From assembly GCF_030145145.1 (NCBI RefSeq), contig NZ_JAQYWD010000001.1, positions 124,001-188,000 on the forward strand: 64,000 nucleotides of DNA, given 5' to 3'. Both the position numbers and the translations under genes were made by a program. The notes below the pieces were generated by a model that made no database searches, was not told where the DNA came from, and saw only the letters and a list, made by a program, of their open reading frames with translations. Origin of the DNA: Desulfobacula sp. (lineage in GTDB: Bacteria; Desulfobacterota; Desulfobacteria; Desulfobacterales; Desulfobacteraceae). How positions within the stretch are numbered: position 1 is the stretch's first letter; each line of letters opens with the position of its first letter. This document shows, piece by piece, positions 54,552 to 64,000 of this stretch.

Positions 54552-54944
54552 TTATTCCCCCTGGATGGTGATATTCACCCGACGGTTTCTCGGGCCGTCA
54601 AATTCACAAAAATAAATGCCCTGCCAGGTGCCCAGAACCAGGGACCCCTTTTCCAGGGGGATGGTTTCTGAGGGGCCGAACAGGCTGACTTTTATGTGGG
54701 CAGCAGAATTGCCTTCCAGGTGCTTGAAATGATCGTCCCAGGGAATCACTTTGTTGATGGTTGTTAAAATGTCGGTTTCAACCGCAGGATCAGCATTTTC
54801 ATTGATGGTGACAGCAGCTGTGGTGTGCAGGGAAAAGACATGAACAATGCCGTTTTTTATTCCGGATTGGGTTACCGCATCTTGAACCTGGGACGAAATA
54901 TCCACCATCTGGGTTCTTGCATTTGTTTTGACACGGATCTGCAT
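54552..54944 (-). CDS. YjbQ family protein (UPF0047)
   Basis: A 130-residue protein. VHVFSLHTTAAVTINENADP and LGTWQGIYFCEFDGPRNRRV are the YjbQ signatures; the conserved His, Glu and Asp could form an active site. Some members are annotated secondary thiamine-phosphate synthases, but the biological role is not settled. AAAAGGAGG precedes the ATG. Confidence 0.9.
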   Translation of the reverse strand: MQIRVKTNARTQMVDISSQVQDAVTQSGIKNGIVHVFSLHTTAAVTINENADPAVETDILTTINKVIPWDDHFKHLEGNSAAHIKVSLFGPSETIPLEKGSLVLGTWQGIYFCEFDGPRNRRVNITIQGE

Positions 54945-54967
54945 GATGGACCTCCTTTTTTTTATAA

Positions 54968-55002
54968 CACCCGGTGCTGAAAATGGATTTCAGCACCGGG
55001 TG
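54968..55002 (-). terminator. Strong hairpin between tkt and yjbQ
   Basis: Arms of 15 bases (CACCCGGTGCTGAAA at 54968-54982 and complement at 54988-55002) with a 5-base loop, 17 bp after the tkt stop. On the minus strand it is followed by TTATAAAAAAAA rather than Us, so it is probably a partial terminator or 3' stabilising stem. Confidence 0.5.
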
Positions 55003-55018
55003 GGATGATCATAACGGG

Positions 55019-57025
55019 TTACCCGTTTAAAAGGTCAAGGGCATTTTTAACAACATTGTCCGGGGAAAAGCCATATGCCGTGAGAACGGTATTGCCCGGT
55101 GCGGACGCACCAAATTTGTTGATGCCGATCATTTGACCGCTGGGGCCGGTGTATTTTTCCCATCCCATGGAAATGCCGGCTTCAACAGCGATCCTGCGGG
55201 TCACATCGGAGGGTAGAATTCTTTCCCTGTAGGATGCCGGGGCTTTTTCAAACAATTCCCAGGAAGGCATTGACACGACAGCCGCTTTGGTATCGTGGAC
55301 ATCTTCCAGGATACGGGCCGCTTCAACACAGATATGGACTTCAGATCCAGTGGCGATGAGAATGATGTCCGGGTTTGATACCTTTTTTACGGTATAGGCC
55401 CCATAATTGAATTCACCGTCCCGCTGGGATACATCCAGGGTGGGCAGATTTTGACGGCTCAGGATCAATGCGGTGGGGGCGTCAATAGTTTTTAATGCCT
55501 GTTTCCAGGCCAGGGCGGTTTCATTGGCATCGGCCGGCCTGACAACGGTAAGCCCCGGGATGGCCCGTAACGATGCCAGGTGTTCCACCGGCTGGTGGGT
55601 GGGACCGTCTTCTCCCACGGCCACGCTGTCATGGGTGAAGACATAAATCAGGGGCAGTTTCATCAAAGACGCCACACGAATAGCCGGGCGCATATAGTCG
55701 GCAAACACCAGAAAGGTTCCGCCAAAGGGCCGGACACCGGAATGCAGGTACATGCCGGACAGTATGGCCCCCATGGCATGTTCCCGGACACCGAACCGGA
55801 TGTTTCGCCCTTCCCAGGCACCATTTTGAAAATCGGTTGAACAATTAAGATAGGTGTTGTTTGAGGGAGCCAGATCAGCAGATCCCCCCATTAATGCCGG
55901 CAGATGTTCTGCAATGGCATTCAACACTTTACCGGATGCGGATCGTGTGGCCACTGGTCCGTCTTCAGGGTTGAAATACGGTATCTGAGCATCCCAGCCC
56001 CGGGTCAGGAAACCGCTGATGGCATCCACAAACAGGTCTGCCTGTTCTGGGTATTGGGTCTTGTAAGTGTCAAAGATTTCCTGCCAGCTTCTTTCAAATC
56101 CCTGTCCAAAAATCAGGGCTTTTCTGCAATCTTCCAGAACCGCTTCGGGTACGTAAAACGATTTATCCTCCGGAACCCCGTAAAAGCGTTTGGTCAACTT
56201 GATTTCTTCTGCACCCAGAGGAGACCCATGGGCACTGGATGTGTCCTGTTTGTTGGGGCTGCCATAGGCAATATGGGTTTTTATCTGCACCAGTGTGGGG
56301 CGGGCCACCGCGTCTTTGCCCGCCTGGATGGCTTTCTGGATTTTTTCAAGGTCATTGCCGTCCTCAACCGTGACCACATGCCAGTTCTGGCTTTCAAATT
56401 TAGCCCGGACATTTTCTGTGAAGGCAATGTCGGTTGGGCCTTCAATGGTGATGGAATTGTCATCATACAGCAGGATGAGTTTTCCAAGCCCCAGGTGCCC
56501 GGCCAGGGAAACCGCTTCAAGGGCAACCCCCTCCATGAGGTCCCCGTCACCGCACATCACATAGGTGTGGTGGTTGATGAGTTCTGTGCCTTCCCGATTA
56601 AACCGGGCAGCCAGATGACGTTCGGCAATGGCCATTCCCACGGCATTGGCAATGCCCTGGCCCAGGGGACCCGTGGTGGTTTCCACCCCCGGGGTATCCC
56701 CGTATTCAGGATGTCCCGGGGTTCTGGAGCCCCATTGCCTGAAATTTTTCAGGTCCTCCAGTTCAAGGCCGTAGCCAAACAGGTAAAGCAGGCTGTAAAG
56801 CAGGGAAGAGGCATGACCCGCAGACAGAACAAAGCGGTCCCTGTCAATCCAGGCCGGGTTTTTGGGATTGTGCTGTAAAAACCGTTTAAATAAAACATAT
56901 GCCGCAGGCGCAAGGCCCATGGGTGCGCCGGGGTGTCCGGAATTCGCTTTTTGAACCGCGTCCATGCAAAGGGTTCGGATGGTATTCACGGTTAACTGGT
57001 CAAGATTGGTTTCGGCTTCAGCCAT
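55019..57025 (-). CDS. tkt: Transketolase
   Basis: A 668-residue enzyme of standard length. [12 protein letters not shown], the thiamine-diphosphate motif [13 protein letters not shown], and [20 protein letters not shown] are typical. It transfers two-carbon units in the non-oxidative pentose phosphate pathway. CAGGAGAAAC precedes the ATG. A hairpin follows it at 54968-55002. The radical-SAM gene lies upstream on the same strand, 31 bp away. Confidence 0.97.
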   Translation of the reverse strand: MAEAETNLDQLTVNTIRTLCMDAVQKANSGHPGAPMGLAPAAYVLFKRFLQHNPKNPAWIDRDRFVLSAGHASSLLYSLLYLFGYGLELEDLKNFRQWGSRTPGHPEYGDTPGVETTTGPLGQGIANAVGMAIAERHLAARFNREGTELINHHTYVMCGDGDLMEGVALEAVSLAGHLGLGKLILLYDDNSITIEGPTDIAFTENVRAKFESQNWHVVTVEDGNDLEKIQKAIQAGKDAVARPTLVQIKTHIAYGSPNKQDTSSAHGSPLGAEEIKLTKRFYGVPEDKSFYVPEAVLEDCRKALIFGQGFERSWQEIFDTYKTQYPEQADLFVDAISGFLTRGWDAQIPYFNPEDGPVATRSASGKVLNAIAEHLPALMGGSADLAPSNNTYLNCSTDFQNGAWEGRNIRFGVREHAMGAILSGMYLHSGVRPFGGTFLVFADYMRPAIRVASLMKLPLIYVFTHDSVAVGEDGPTHQPVEHLASLRAIPGLTVVRPADANETALAWKQALKTIDAPTALILSRQNLPTLDVSQRDGEFNYGAYTVKKVSNPDIILIATGSEVHICVEAARILEDVHDTKAAVVSMPSWELFEKAPASYRERILPSDVTRRIAVEAGISMGWEKYTGPSGQMIGINKFGASAPGNTVLTAYGFSPDNVVKNALDLLNG

Positions 57026-57056
57026 TGTTTGTTTCTCCTGTATAATTAAATTGGTG

Positions 57057-57926
57057 TTACAAGCCTCTCATGTATTCCGGTCTGAGGGTCACCTGTCCTT
57101 TGAGTGCCTGGGAAATCAGTTCAAGTGTTTTTTCTTTGTCTTCGGGTAGTTTTGCCCGGATGGGAAGATAGTTGGACGCATGGTTTGCATGGAAAGATCC
57201 GTTGGAGAGATGGGTTGCAGCGATCATGATGCCCAGTTCCTCCAGCATTTCTTCCGGGGTGATGAGTTTAAACTCCCCTTTTTCATACTGATCATGGAGT
57301 TCCGTACCCGGTGTCAGCATCAGGCTTAACGCCCCCACAAAATCAGGGTCAATGGCAGACAAGACCCTACCGGTTTCCCGGGCATGAATTTTAGATCTTT
57401 CAGGTCCGCCGATCCCCACAATAACCGTGATGGACAATTTAATGCCGGATTGTTTAACGCGGCGTCCCATTTTGATCATTTTTGCGGAATCCGCGCCTTT
57501 TCGTATCGCTTTTAACACCTGATCATCTCCGGATTCAAGTCCCATATAGGCGATTTTGACCCCCAGGTCGTGCAACTCTTTTAATTGTTCATCGGTTTTC
57601 ATGCCAATGCCTTTGGTGTTGGCATAAAGTCCCACTCTTTTCACCCAGGGCAATCGATCCTTGATTTGCAAGAGTATGTTGACCAGCCTTTTCTGGGGAA
57701 TGATCATGACATCCCCGTCGCAGAGAAACACCCGGTCCTGTCTTTTACAATACGCTCTGGCAAATTCTATGTCTTCAAAAATAACATCATCTTTTTTGAT
57801 ATTAAATCGCTTGTCCCTGAATGTACTGCAGAAAGTACATTTGTTATGGGAGCACCCCAAGGTGACCTGTAATAAAATACTATTGGCCTCACTGGGCGGC
57901 CGTATCATTGATCCTTCATAATGCAT
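57057..57926 (-). CDS. Radical-SAM protein of unknown substrate
   Basis: About 289 residues. [10 protein letters not shown] holds the cluster cysteines and [15 protein letters not shown] is the SAM-contact region. Relatives begin close to [16 protein letters not shown], so I prefer the ATG at 57926 with AAGGAA upstream over the longer frame opening at 57956. Function unknown. It is divergent from the DMT exporter and upstream of tkt. Confidence 0.8.
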   Translation of the reverse strand: MHYEGSMIRPPSEANSILLQVTLGCSHNKCTFCSTFRDKRFNIKKDDVIFEDIEFARAYCKRQDRVFLCDGDVMIIPQKRLVNILLQIKDRLPWVKRVGLYANTKGIGMKTDEQLKELHDLGVKIAYMGLESGDDQVLKAIRKGADSAKMIKMGRRVKQSGIKLSITVIVGIGGPERSKIHARETGRVLSAIDPDFVGALSLMLTPGTELHDQYEKGEFKLITPEEMLEELGIMIAATHLSNGSFHANHASNYLPIRAKLPEDKEKTLELISQALKGQVTLRPEYMRGL

Positions 57927-58270
57927 ATCACTATATTCCTTAAAATTTAAACCCATTTAATAGCAGATATTGTCAAAAAATTCAATCGGTTGATTTGCAT
58001 GGCAGCAACACTCATTATCCCACACAATCGTCGCCGGGCAATGGGCCGGCCAGGACCGCAGATAAGGCCCAGGCGTTTAAATCCAGGGGATTTAAGATGG
58101 TCAAATGGATTATTCTGGTCTATGCTAACACGGTTACAGGGGGGGCAGGCTTTTTTTATGGTATTTTTTTATTCCGCGTTCATGATCAGACGGGTAAAAC
58201 GTGCCATAAGGAAAGCCTGACCCCAGGCAAAAATCACAACTGAAACGCCTTTGGGTTTAAAAAGGAAAGA
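57927..58270. other. 344-bp gap without a supportable gene
   Basis: Short frames exist on both strands (for example plus-strand 57990-58220 and 57995-58243) but none has a good start site or a recognisable domain. The region may hold the divergent promoters for the radical-SAM and DMT genes; a TTGACA on the minus strand (57976-57971) lacks a good -10. The ten bases before 58271 include AAAGGAAAG for the DMT gene. Confidence 0.5.
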
Positions 58271-59182
58271 ATGAAAACAAAACGGTTCAATACGGTTATG
58301 GGAGTCAAAGAATGGGGGTTGATTGTCCTCCTGTCCATCATCTGGGGGGCATCTTTTTTCTTTGTAGAAATTGCCATAAAAACAATGACACCGTTGACCA
58401 TTGTGTTATGCCGGGTGAGTGGCGCTGCTTTTCTGTTGTGGGGGGTTGTGCTGGTGACCCGCCGGAAACTGCCAAAAGACATCAGGGTTTGGCTCGCCTT
58501 CCTGGTGCTGGGTGCCATGAACAATGTGATTCCCTTCAGTCTCATCGCCTGGGGGCAAAGTCATATTGATTCCAGTCTGGCCGCTATTTTAAATGCGACA
58601 ACACCGGTTTTCAGTGTGGTTCTGGCTCATTTTTTAACAAAGGATGAACCATTGACAAAAAAAAGGCTGGCCGGCGTTTTATTCGGGTGGGTGGGGGTCA
58701 TCATTCTGATTGGAATAGAATCCTTAGATGGGTTTGGCATGAAGATCGCTGGCCAGGCCGCTGTCTTGTGCGCGGCCTTTCTCTATGCGATATCCGCCAT
58801 TTTCGGCCGTCGGTTCAAGGCCATTGATCCTGCGGTGGTGGCTGCAGGGATGCTGTCCGGCTCCACTCTTATCATGGTTCCTTTGGTGGCTGCCTTTGAA
58901 CAGCCCTTTGCCTTAAGTCCTGACTGGACAACAGGGGCGGCGCTTTTCGGACTTGCCGTCATTTCAACCGCACTGGCCTATATTATTTATTTTTATGTGC
59001 TGTCAAAAGCCGGGGCCACCAATATTTTGCTGGTGACCTTTTTAATCCCTGTGAGTGCCATTTTTCTGGGGGTGATGGTGCTGGGAGAAACCCCCGGATG
59101 GAATGCCTTTACCGGGATGGGATTGATTTTTATCGGGTTGATCTTCATTGACGGGCGGATTCTGGAAAGATTTAAAAAATAA
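58271..59182 (+). CDS. EamA/DMT family transporter
   Basis: A 303-residue membrane protein with ten predicted helices in two EamA repeats, the first starting ILLSIIWGASFFFVEIAI-like sequence (about 15-145) and the second near residue 160. Such proteins export metabolites, often amino acids or purines; the substrate cannot be told. AAAGGAAAG precedes the ATG. Confidence 0.88.
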   Translation: MKTKRFNTVMGVKEWGLIVLLSIIWGASFFFVEIAIKTMTPLTIVLCRVSGAAFLLWGVVLVTRRKLPKDIRVWLAFLVLGAMNNVIPFSLIAWGQSHIDSSLAAILNATTPVFSVVLAHFLTKDEPLTKKRLAGVLFGWVGVIILIGIESLDGFGMKIAGQAAVLCAAFLYAISAIFGRRFKAIDPAVVAAGMLSGSTLIMVPLVAAFEQPFALSPDWTTGAALFGLAVISTALAYIIYFYVLSKAGATNILLVTFLIPVSAIFLGVMVLGETPGWNAFTGMGLIFIGLIFIDGRILERFKK

Positions 59183-59230
59183 GCGGGTTCTTTTGTTCCA
59201 TTTGAAAAGGTTAAATTCCCTGGTCATGCC

Positions 59231-59286
59231 TTGACATTTTTGTTTTTGCTACAATTATTATTAGAAAATATTTTACAATAATAATT
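59231..59286 (+). promoter_or_regulatory. AT-rich inverted repeat and -35 element upstream of htpG
   Basis: TTGACA at 59231-59236 is clear, with no unambiguous -10. Perfect arms AATTATTATT (59253-59262) and AATAATAATT (59277-59286) lie 14 bp apart between it and the ribosome binding site. Each arm region resembles a Fur/PerR-type box (about 10-11 of 14 positions), so a metal or peroxide repressor could act here; this is inference. Confidence 0.4.
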
Positions 59287-59304
59287 CTAACATTAGGAGT
59301 GAAC

Positions 59305-61227
59305 ATGGGAACCAAAAAAACACGTAAATTTAAAACCGAGGTGCAGCAGCTCTTGCACCTGATCATTAATTCTTTGTATTCCAACAGGGAAATATTTGTT
59401 CGGGAACTGATTTCAAATGCGTCAGATGCCATAGACAAGGCAAGATTCAAAGAACAGACCCACCCGGATCTGTTCGCCGACGACACGGACTATAAGATCC
59501 GGATTGACCTGGATCCTGAAAATAAAACGTTTCAGATTTCCGATAATGGGATCGGAATGACCATGGATGAGGTCAATGATAATATCGGGACCATTGCCCA
59601 GTCAGGAACGGCAGCGTTCATGAAAGCCCTGGAGAATTCCAAAAAAGAAAATACCCTTTCCCCTGAACTGATCGGTCAGTTTGGCGTTGGGTTTTACTCT
59701 TCATTTATTGTCGCGGACACGGTCAGACTGGATACAAAGGCACCGGGGGAGGCCATGGGGGTTAGATGGGAATCGGATGGGAAGGGTTCATACACGGTTC
59801 AGGAAATCGAGAAAGAAACCCGGGGAACGACCATCACCCTTTATTTGAAAGACCCTGAAGAGGGGGACCAGGATTTTACAGAAGACTACACCATCCAGCA
59901 TATTGTGAAAAAACATTCTGATTTTGTCACCTATCCGGTGGTCATGAAGGTTGAACGAAGTGAACCCCTGGCTGAAAATGAAATCATTAAAGATTCAGAT
60001 GGCAAACCCATTGGGGATACGTTCAAAAAAGTCAAAAAAGAAGAGACATTGAACTCCATGAAGGCCATCTGGTCAAAAGCCAAAGAGGATGTCACGGATG
60101 AAGAGCATGAAGAGTTTTACAAACATATCAGCCACAATTGGGACAAGCCTTTGGAAGTCATCCATAAACGGTTTGAAGGGGTCACCGAATATGATGTGTT
60201 GATGTACCTGCCTGAAAAAGCACCGTTCGATATGTTCCGGCCGGAACGGAAAAACGGGATGCAGCTCTATTGCAAGCGCGTATTTATCATGGATGACTGC
60301 AAAGAGTTGCTGCCGGAATATCTTGGATTTGTTCAGGGGGTTGTGGATGCGCCGGATTTAAACCTGAATGTGAGTCGTGAGATCCTCCAGGAAGACCGCC
60401 TGATCCGAAACATCCGGAAAAATCTGGTCAAACAGATTTTCGGCGTCCTGGAAGGGATGGAAAAAGAAAAGTATGAGGCCTTTTTTACGGAGTTTGGCCA
60501 GGCCCTGAAAGCCGGTATCCCCACGGATTACGAAAACAAGGAACGTTTGGCATCCCTCTTGAGATATAAGACCACCAAATCAGGGGATCAAGTGGTCACC
60601 CTGGACGAGTACATCGAAAACATGAAAGAAGACCAGAAAGAGATGTATTACCTGACCGGGGAAAACCTGACATCCTTAATGAATTCTCCCCTGCTCGAAT
60701 CGTTGAAATCCAAAGATTATGAAGTGCTTTTAATGGTCGATCCCATTGATGAGTGGGTGACCCAGTCCCTTCCCGAGTACAAGGGAAAGAAACTCAAGAG
60801 TGCGGAAAAAGGGGATCTGGACCTTGAAAAAGTGGATGATGAAAAGAAAAATGAATATTCAGCCCTCTTGGCATTCCTCAAGGGAAAGCTGGAAAAAAAG
60901 GTCAAGGATGTGGTGGTTTCCAACCGGCTGAAAGATTCTGTCGCCTGCCTGTCCGGCGATGATTACGGCATGAGTGCTTACATGGAAAAAATCATGAAAG
61001 CCTCGGGCCAGAAAACACCGGACCAGAAGCGGGTAATGGAAGTCAATGTGAATCATCCGGTCATGGGCAAGATGAAAGGCATTTTTGAGACCGACACCAC
61101 CAATCCGGTGTTGACAGACTATAGTGATCTGCTGTTTGATATTGCCGTTATCAGTGAAGGCGGTAAGCTGGAAAATCCATCCAGATTTTCCAAACAACTG
61201 GGAGACCTCATGGCCAAATCCATATGA
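59305..61227 (+). CDS. htpG: Molecular chaperone HtpG (Hsp90)
   Basis: About 640 residues. The N-terminal GHKL ATPase has [15 protein letters not shown] and DNGIGMT with [11 protein letters not shown]; middle domain with [15 protein letters not shown]. It assists folding of client proteins under stress. A GTG at 59299 is in frame, but ATG 59305 has TAGGAG upstream. The rimO ATG overlaps its stop (ATGA). Confidence 0.96.
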   Translation: MGTKKTRKFKTEVQQLLHLIINSLYSNREIFVRELISNASDAIDKARFKEQTHPDLFADDTDYKIRIDLDPENKTFQISDNGIGMTMDEVNDNIGTIAQSGTAAFMKALENSKKENTLSPELIGQFGVGFYSSFIVADTVRLDTKAPGEAMGVRWESDGKGSYTVQEIEKETRGTTITLYLKDPEEGDQDFTEDYTIQHIVKKHSDFVTYPVVMKVERSEPLAENEIIKDSDGKPIGDTFKKVKKEETLNSMKAIWSKAKEDVTDEEHEEFYKHISHNWDKPLEVIHKRFEGVTEYDVLMYLPEKAPFDMFRPERKNGMQLYCKRVFIMDDCKELLPEYLGFVQGVVDAPDLNLNVSREILQEDRLIRNIRKNLVKQIFGVLEGMEKEKYEAFFTEFGQALKAGIPTDYENKERLASLLRYKTTKSGDQVVTLDEYIENMKEDQKEMYYLTGENLTSLMNSPLLESLKSKDYEVLLMVDPIDEWVTQSLPEYKGKKLKSAEKGDLDLEKVDDEKKNEYSALLAFLKGKLEKKVKDVVVSNRLKDSVACLSGDDYGMSAYMEKIMKASGQKTPDQKRVMEVNVNHPVMGKMKGIFETDTTNPVLTDYSDLLFDIAVISEGGKLENPSRFSKQLGDLMAKSI

Positions 61228-62552
61228 TCGTTTTCCTTGAAACGCTTGGATGCTCAAGGAACCAGGTTGACAGTGAAATTATGCTGGGAAAGCTTGTGGC
61301 GAAGGGTCATGGTTTAACCGATGATCCTTCCTGCGCCCAGGTGATCATTGTCAATACCTGTGGATTTATAGCAAGCGCCTCGGATGAGGCTGTTGATGTG
61401 CTGTTGGAAATGGCAAAATTCAAGGAAACGGGCCGTTGTGAACGATTGATAGCCACGGGATGTCTTGCCCAGCGGTATAAGGATGATGCGGAACTTGTGT
61501 CCCTCCTGCCTGAAGTGGATGCGTTTTTAGGGACTGCCGCCTGTGATCAGATTGTGGCGGCGGTGGAAAATAAAGAAAATAAAACGCTAACCCTTTTTCC
61601 CGATCCCAATAAAAGAGGGTTCCAGGACCTTTCGGAAACAAGAGAACGCATCACGGGACATTATGCCTATATAAAGGTATCGGAAGGATGCAATCGAAAG
61701 TGTACCTATTGTATTATCCCGCAGCTTCGGGGTATCCAGCGGTCCAGGCCCACGGAAGATATCTGTAAGGAAGCCGGGGCCATGGTTTCCCAGGGAGTGA
61801 AAGAGATTATCCTCACCGCGGAGAATACAACGGATTATGGTCAGGATTTTTCAGACGATACCGGGTTTGAGCAGGTTCTGGCCGATTTGGCCGGCACCCT
61901 TGGGCAAACCCAGACATGGATACGGTTTTTATATACCCATCCCAAAACATTGACGGCATCAATGGTAGAAACGGTAAAACAACATAAACATATCTGTTCC
62001 TACTATGATGTTCCCATCCAGCACGCTTCGTCAGCGGTATTGAAAAAAATGGGACGGCCCTATACCATTGAAGATCTTTATGCCCTGTTTAATACCATCC
62101 GGAAGATTGATCCTGATGCGGCAGTGAGAACCACCCTTATTGTAGGGTTCCCGGGTGAAACAGAACAGGATTTTGAGCGATTGATGACCTTTATAACCGA
62201 TATTCGGTTTGATCATTTGGGGGTTTTCATATATTCTGATTCCGAGGATTTGAAATCTCACCGGTTTACCGATCACGTTCCCCGGGAGATTGCAGAACAA
62301 CGGCATGACACGATCATGGCAGCCCAGGCGAAAATTTCAAAAACAGTGAATGAACACCATGTGGGCAAAGTCCTGGATGTCCTGGTGGAAGAAAATCCGG
62401 AACCGGGGGTGTACATCGGAAGGACCATGTTCCAGGCCCCGGAGGTGGATGGCATGACATTTGTTTATGCCGACAACCTTGAAATCGGCACCATTGTTAA
62501 GGTAAAAATTACAGATGCATTTGAATATGATATTGCCGGGGAAATGGTATGA
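61224..62552 (+). CDS. rimO: Ribosomal protein S12 methylthiotransferase RimO
   Basis: A 442-residue radical-SAM enzyme. [20 protein letters not shown] and ATGCLAQRY give the cysteines of the auxiliary cluster in the UPF0004 domain, and [15 protein letters not shown] binds the radical-SAM cluster; a TRAM domain ends the protein. It methylthiolates an aspartate of S12. Overlaps htpG and the next gene by 4 bp each (ATGA), so translation is probably coupled. Confidence 0.96.
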   Translation: MIVFLETLGCSRNQVDSEIMLGKLVAKGHGLTDDPSCAQVIIVNTCGFIASASDEAVDVLLEMAKFKETGRCERLIATGCLAQRYKDDAELVSLLPEVDAFLGTAACDQIVAAVENKENKTLTLFPDPNKRGFQDLSETRERITGHYAYIKVSEGCNRKCTYCIIPQLRGIQRSRPTEDICKEAGAMVSQGVKEIILTAENTTDYGQDFSDDTGFEQVLADLAGTLGQTQTWIRFLYTHPKTLTASMVETVKQHKHICSYYDVPIQHASSAVLKKMGRPYTIEDLYALFNTIRKIDPDAAVRTTLIVGFPGETEQDFERLMTFITDIRFDHLGVFIYSDSEDLKSHRFTDHVPREIAEQRHDTIMAAQAKISKTVNEHHVGKVLDVLVEENPEPGVYIGRTMFQAPEVDGMTFVYADNLEIGTIVKVKITDAFEYDIAGEMV

Positions 62553-63532
62553 CAAAAGGGTTAAAGCAACGATTGATTGAAACGGGGGCACCGGATCTTG
62601 AAAAGATTGAAATTGCCCTTGAACACCATTTAAAGCCAAACCTTGAACTTGTAAGACAGATTGCGTCCCATCTTCTGTTCAGTGGCGGCAAAAGACTCAG
62701 GCCGCTGCTGATGATTCACAGTGCCCGGCTTTGCGGCTATCGTCAGGGGTTTGAAATTCAGTTTTCCATTATTTTTGAATATCTCCATGCTGCCACCCTG
62801 TTACATGATGATGTGGTGGATGGTGCCGATATCCGGCGGGGCAAAAAAGCGGCCCACACAAAATGGTCTACGCCCAAAGTGGTGCTGACAGGGGATTTCC
62901 TTTTGGCCCGGGCCCTTGACATTGCTGCAGAAACACGAGAACCGGATATTATTAAGGTTATTGCAAAAATTACCCGGGACATGTCCCAGGGGGAGATAGA
63001 CCAACTGTCGAAAAAAGGAAAGCTGGATCTTTCTGAACAAGACTACCTTGAGATCATTGAACGAAAGACAGCTGTTCTGATCCAGGGGGCCTGTCAGAGC
63101 GGTGCCATCCTTGCAAAGGCACAAAAAGAAAATGAGGCGGCGTTAAGCCGGTACGGATTTCATTTAGGCATGGCCTTTCAAATGGCGGACGATCTTTTGG
63201 ATTACACAGCCAGTGCCGAAGTGCTGGGAAAAAATCCCGGTGCGGATATGCGGGAGGGAAAACTGACCCTGCCGCTGATCCATAGCCTTGCCCAGGCATC
63301 TCCTGAGGATCAAACCTGGATGAAAGAGGTGATAACCGCATCCGAGTTTAAATCGGATCAGTTTGAACAGCTCAAAGAAAAAATAATTGCGTATAAGGGC
63401 ATCGACTATACCCGGGATAGGGCCCAGGACCATGTAAAAAAAGCAAAGGCATGTTTGAGGGGGTTTGAAGACTGTCCATCCAAAGAATTTTTGAGTCTGA
63501 TGGCAGAGTATGCCATTGAAAGAAAGGTGTAA
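62549..63532 (+). CDS. Polyprenyl diphosphate synthase
   Basis: A 327-residue trans-prenyltransferase. The first aspartate-rich motif is LLHDDVVDGADIRRGKKAAH and the second DDLLDY. It extends farnesyl diphosphate for the side chain of quinones (octaprenyl/heptaprenyl type, chain length not told by sequence). Starts inside the rimO stop (ATGA overlap). Probably the third gene of the htpG operon. Confidence 0.92.
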   Translation: MTKGLKQRLIETGAPDLEKIEIALEHHLKPNLELVRQIASHLLFSGGKRLRPLLMIHSARLCGYRQGFEIQFSIIFEYLHAATLLHDDVVDGADIRRGKKAAHTKWSTPKVVLTGDFLLARALDIAAETREPDIIKVIAKITRDMSQGEIDQLSKKGKLDLSEQDYLEIIERKTAVLIQGACQSGAILAKAQKENEAALSRYGFHLGMAFQMADDLLDYTASAEVLGKNPGADMREGKLTLPLIHSLAQASPEDQTWMKEVITASEFKSDQFEQLKEKIIAYKGIDYTRDRAQDHVKKAKACLRGFEDCPSKEFLSLMAEYAIERKV

Positions 63533-63536
63533 AAAG

Positions 63537-64000
63537 ATGTTTAAGCGAACAAGTGTTATCGGCCTGATTGTTTTATGCATCAGTACCATCGCCTTGTCCG
63601 ACACCTCGTTTGCGGCCAAAGGGTCGGACGTTTTAACCGGGGTGACCACCGGCAAACGAAAGGTGATCGATCACAATATCCAGCGGGCAAAGCAAAATGC
63701 AGTATCCGACGCCCTGGAGATTGCCCTTCAGAATGCCTTTGCCGAACTGGTATCCAGACAGGTCTTTGCATCCCATCTTGATTTTCTTTATGATCAGATC
63801 CTTTCCCATACCAAGGATTACATCATTACGTATCGTGTGCTTGGCGGACTGGCCAATAATGGCGATTATATCGTTGGGGTTGAATCCAAAGTGGATCTCA
63901 AGCGGCTTGAAAAAACATTGGCCGATGCCCGGATCTCCAATGTCCATACGGATAAACCCGTGATCCTGTTTTTTATTGCAGAAAAGACCCCGTCAGACCT
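63537..64000 (+). CDS. Exported protein with FlgT/LPP20-like region (partial, runs off the right edge)
   Basis: At least 154 residues from ATG 63537, open to the edge. A signal peptide (cleavage about LSDTSFA) is followed by a helical segment RAKQNAVSDALEIALQNAF typical of the FlgT N-terminal or LPP20-type fold, then strands RVLGGLANNGDYIVGVESKVD. Function unknown; it is 4 bp after the prenyl synthase gene. Its relatives can affect flagellar or envelope assembly, but this is inference. Confidence 0.65.
   Translation, partial: MFKRTSVIGLIVLCISTIALSDTSFAAKGSDVLTGVTTGKRKVIDHNIQRAKQNAVSDALEIALQNAFAELVSRQVFASHLDFLYDQILSHTKDYIITYRVLGGLANNGDYIVGVESKVDLKRLEKTLADARISNVHTDKPVILFFIAEKTPSD

Noticed and set aside
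55904-56878. A long plus-strand open frame (about 324 codons) opposite tkt
   Set aside because: It is antisense to a clearly conserved transketolase, its translation shows no domain, and long antisense frames are expected opposite GC-biased codons.
57990-58243. Two overlapping plus-strand frames and a minus-strand frame in the gap before the DMT gene
   Set aside because: None has a ribosome binding site or recognisable domain; a hydrophobic stretch on its own is not enough support.
59231-59260. Sigma54 promoter for htpG
   Set aside because: TTGCT is present but the GG element at -24 is missing at the right distance.
1-64000. CRISPR arrays, insertion sequences, prophage, toxin-antitoxin pairs, tRNA or rRNA genes
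   Set aside because: No regularly spaced repeats, transposase or integrase motifs, toxin-like small gene pairs, or tRNA cloverleaf signatures were found on reading the intergenic regions; weak cases could be missed by eye.

Overview
The window is an ordinary, densely packed stretch of chromosome from a Gram-negative anaerobe, most likely a sulfate-reducing member of the Desulfobacterota (Desulfobacteraceae-like). The Gram-negative call rests on lnt, an RlpA-type lipoprotein, a YidC with a large periplasmic domain, gmhB and several lipoprotein signals. The anaerobe call rests on the oxygen-sensitive class III ribonucleotide reductase pair nrdDG, many radical-SAM proteins, a siroheme-decarboxylase-type protein (alternative heme route) and MobB. 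The genus is inference. I see no rRNA, tRNA, CRISPR array, insertion sequence or prophage.

Layout. 1-6963: partial lnt, a PAS hybrid histidine kinase, a FabG-like reductase, an Hsp20-lon stress pair and rlpA. 6976-12170: gmhB, recD2, three Nudix hydrolases in a row and a small membrane protein. 12165-15141: nrdD-nrdG behind a promoter carrying a probable pair of NrdR boxes. 15232-18232: a HTH/periplasmic-binding-fold regulator, a shikimate-kinase-like protein, mobB and an exported LPP20-like protein. 18213-25204: panC, a membrane hybrid kinase, an HD protein, a diguanylate cyclase and a chemoreceptor. 25340-29165 (minus strand): asnS, a methyltransferase-like gene that appears to have lost its middle, a thioesterase and a fused hisH-hisF gene.

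29250-38274 holds a two-domain radical-SAM gene and rng, followed by the conserved rpmH-rnpA-yidD-yidC-jag-mnmE block. 38366-41864 holds a coupled YkgJ / unknown / PrmA-like trio, a thermonuclease, a small zinc ribbon and ssb. 41981-47177 holds a TrmB-type regulator with an operator-like palindrome in front of an ornithine aminotransferase gene, then a GntR regulator followed by an isolated trpBA pair. 47172-57926 holds DUF169, DUF2959, mtnA, an AhbB-like gene coupled to a B12-type radical-SAM gene, a Na/phosphate symporter, DUF1178, a NifU-like scaffold, YjbQ, tkt and a radical-SAM gene. 58271-64000 holds a DMT exporter, htpG-rimO-polyprenyl synthase (joined by ATGA overlaps) and a partial exported protein.

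Working logic: most genes are housekeeping and sit in short operons with frequent 1-20 bp overlaps. Promoters readable by eye follow TTGACA-N17-TAnnnT. I found no clear undescribed multi-gene system. The items most worth a second look are the fused HisHF with a eukaryote-type insertion, the internally deleted methyltransferase-like gene, the PrmA-like enzyme with an atypical N-terminus coupled to an unknown gene, the kinase lacking the shikimate-binding arginine, and the NrdR and TrmB operator-like sites.
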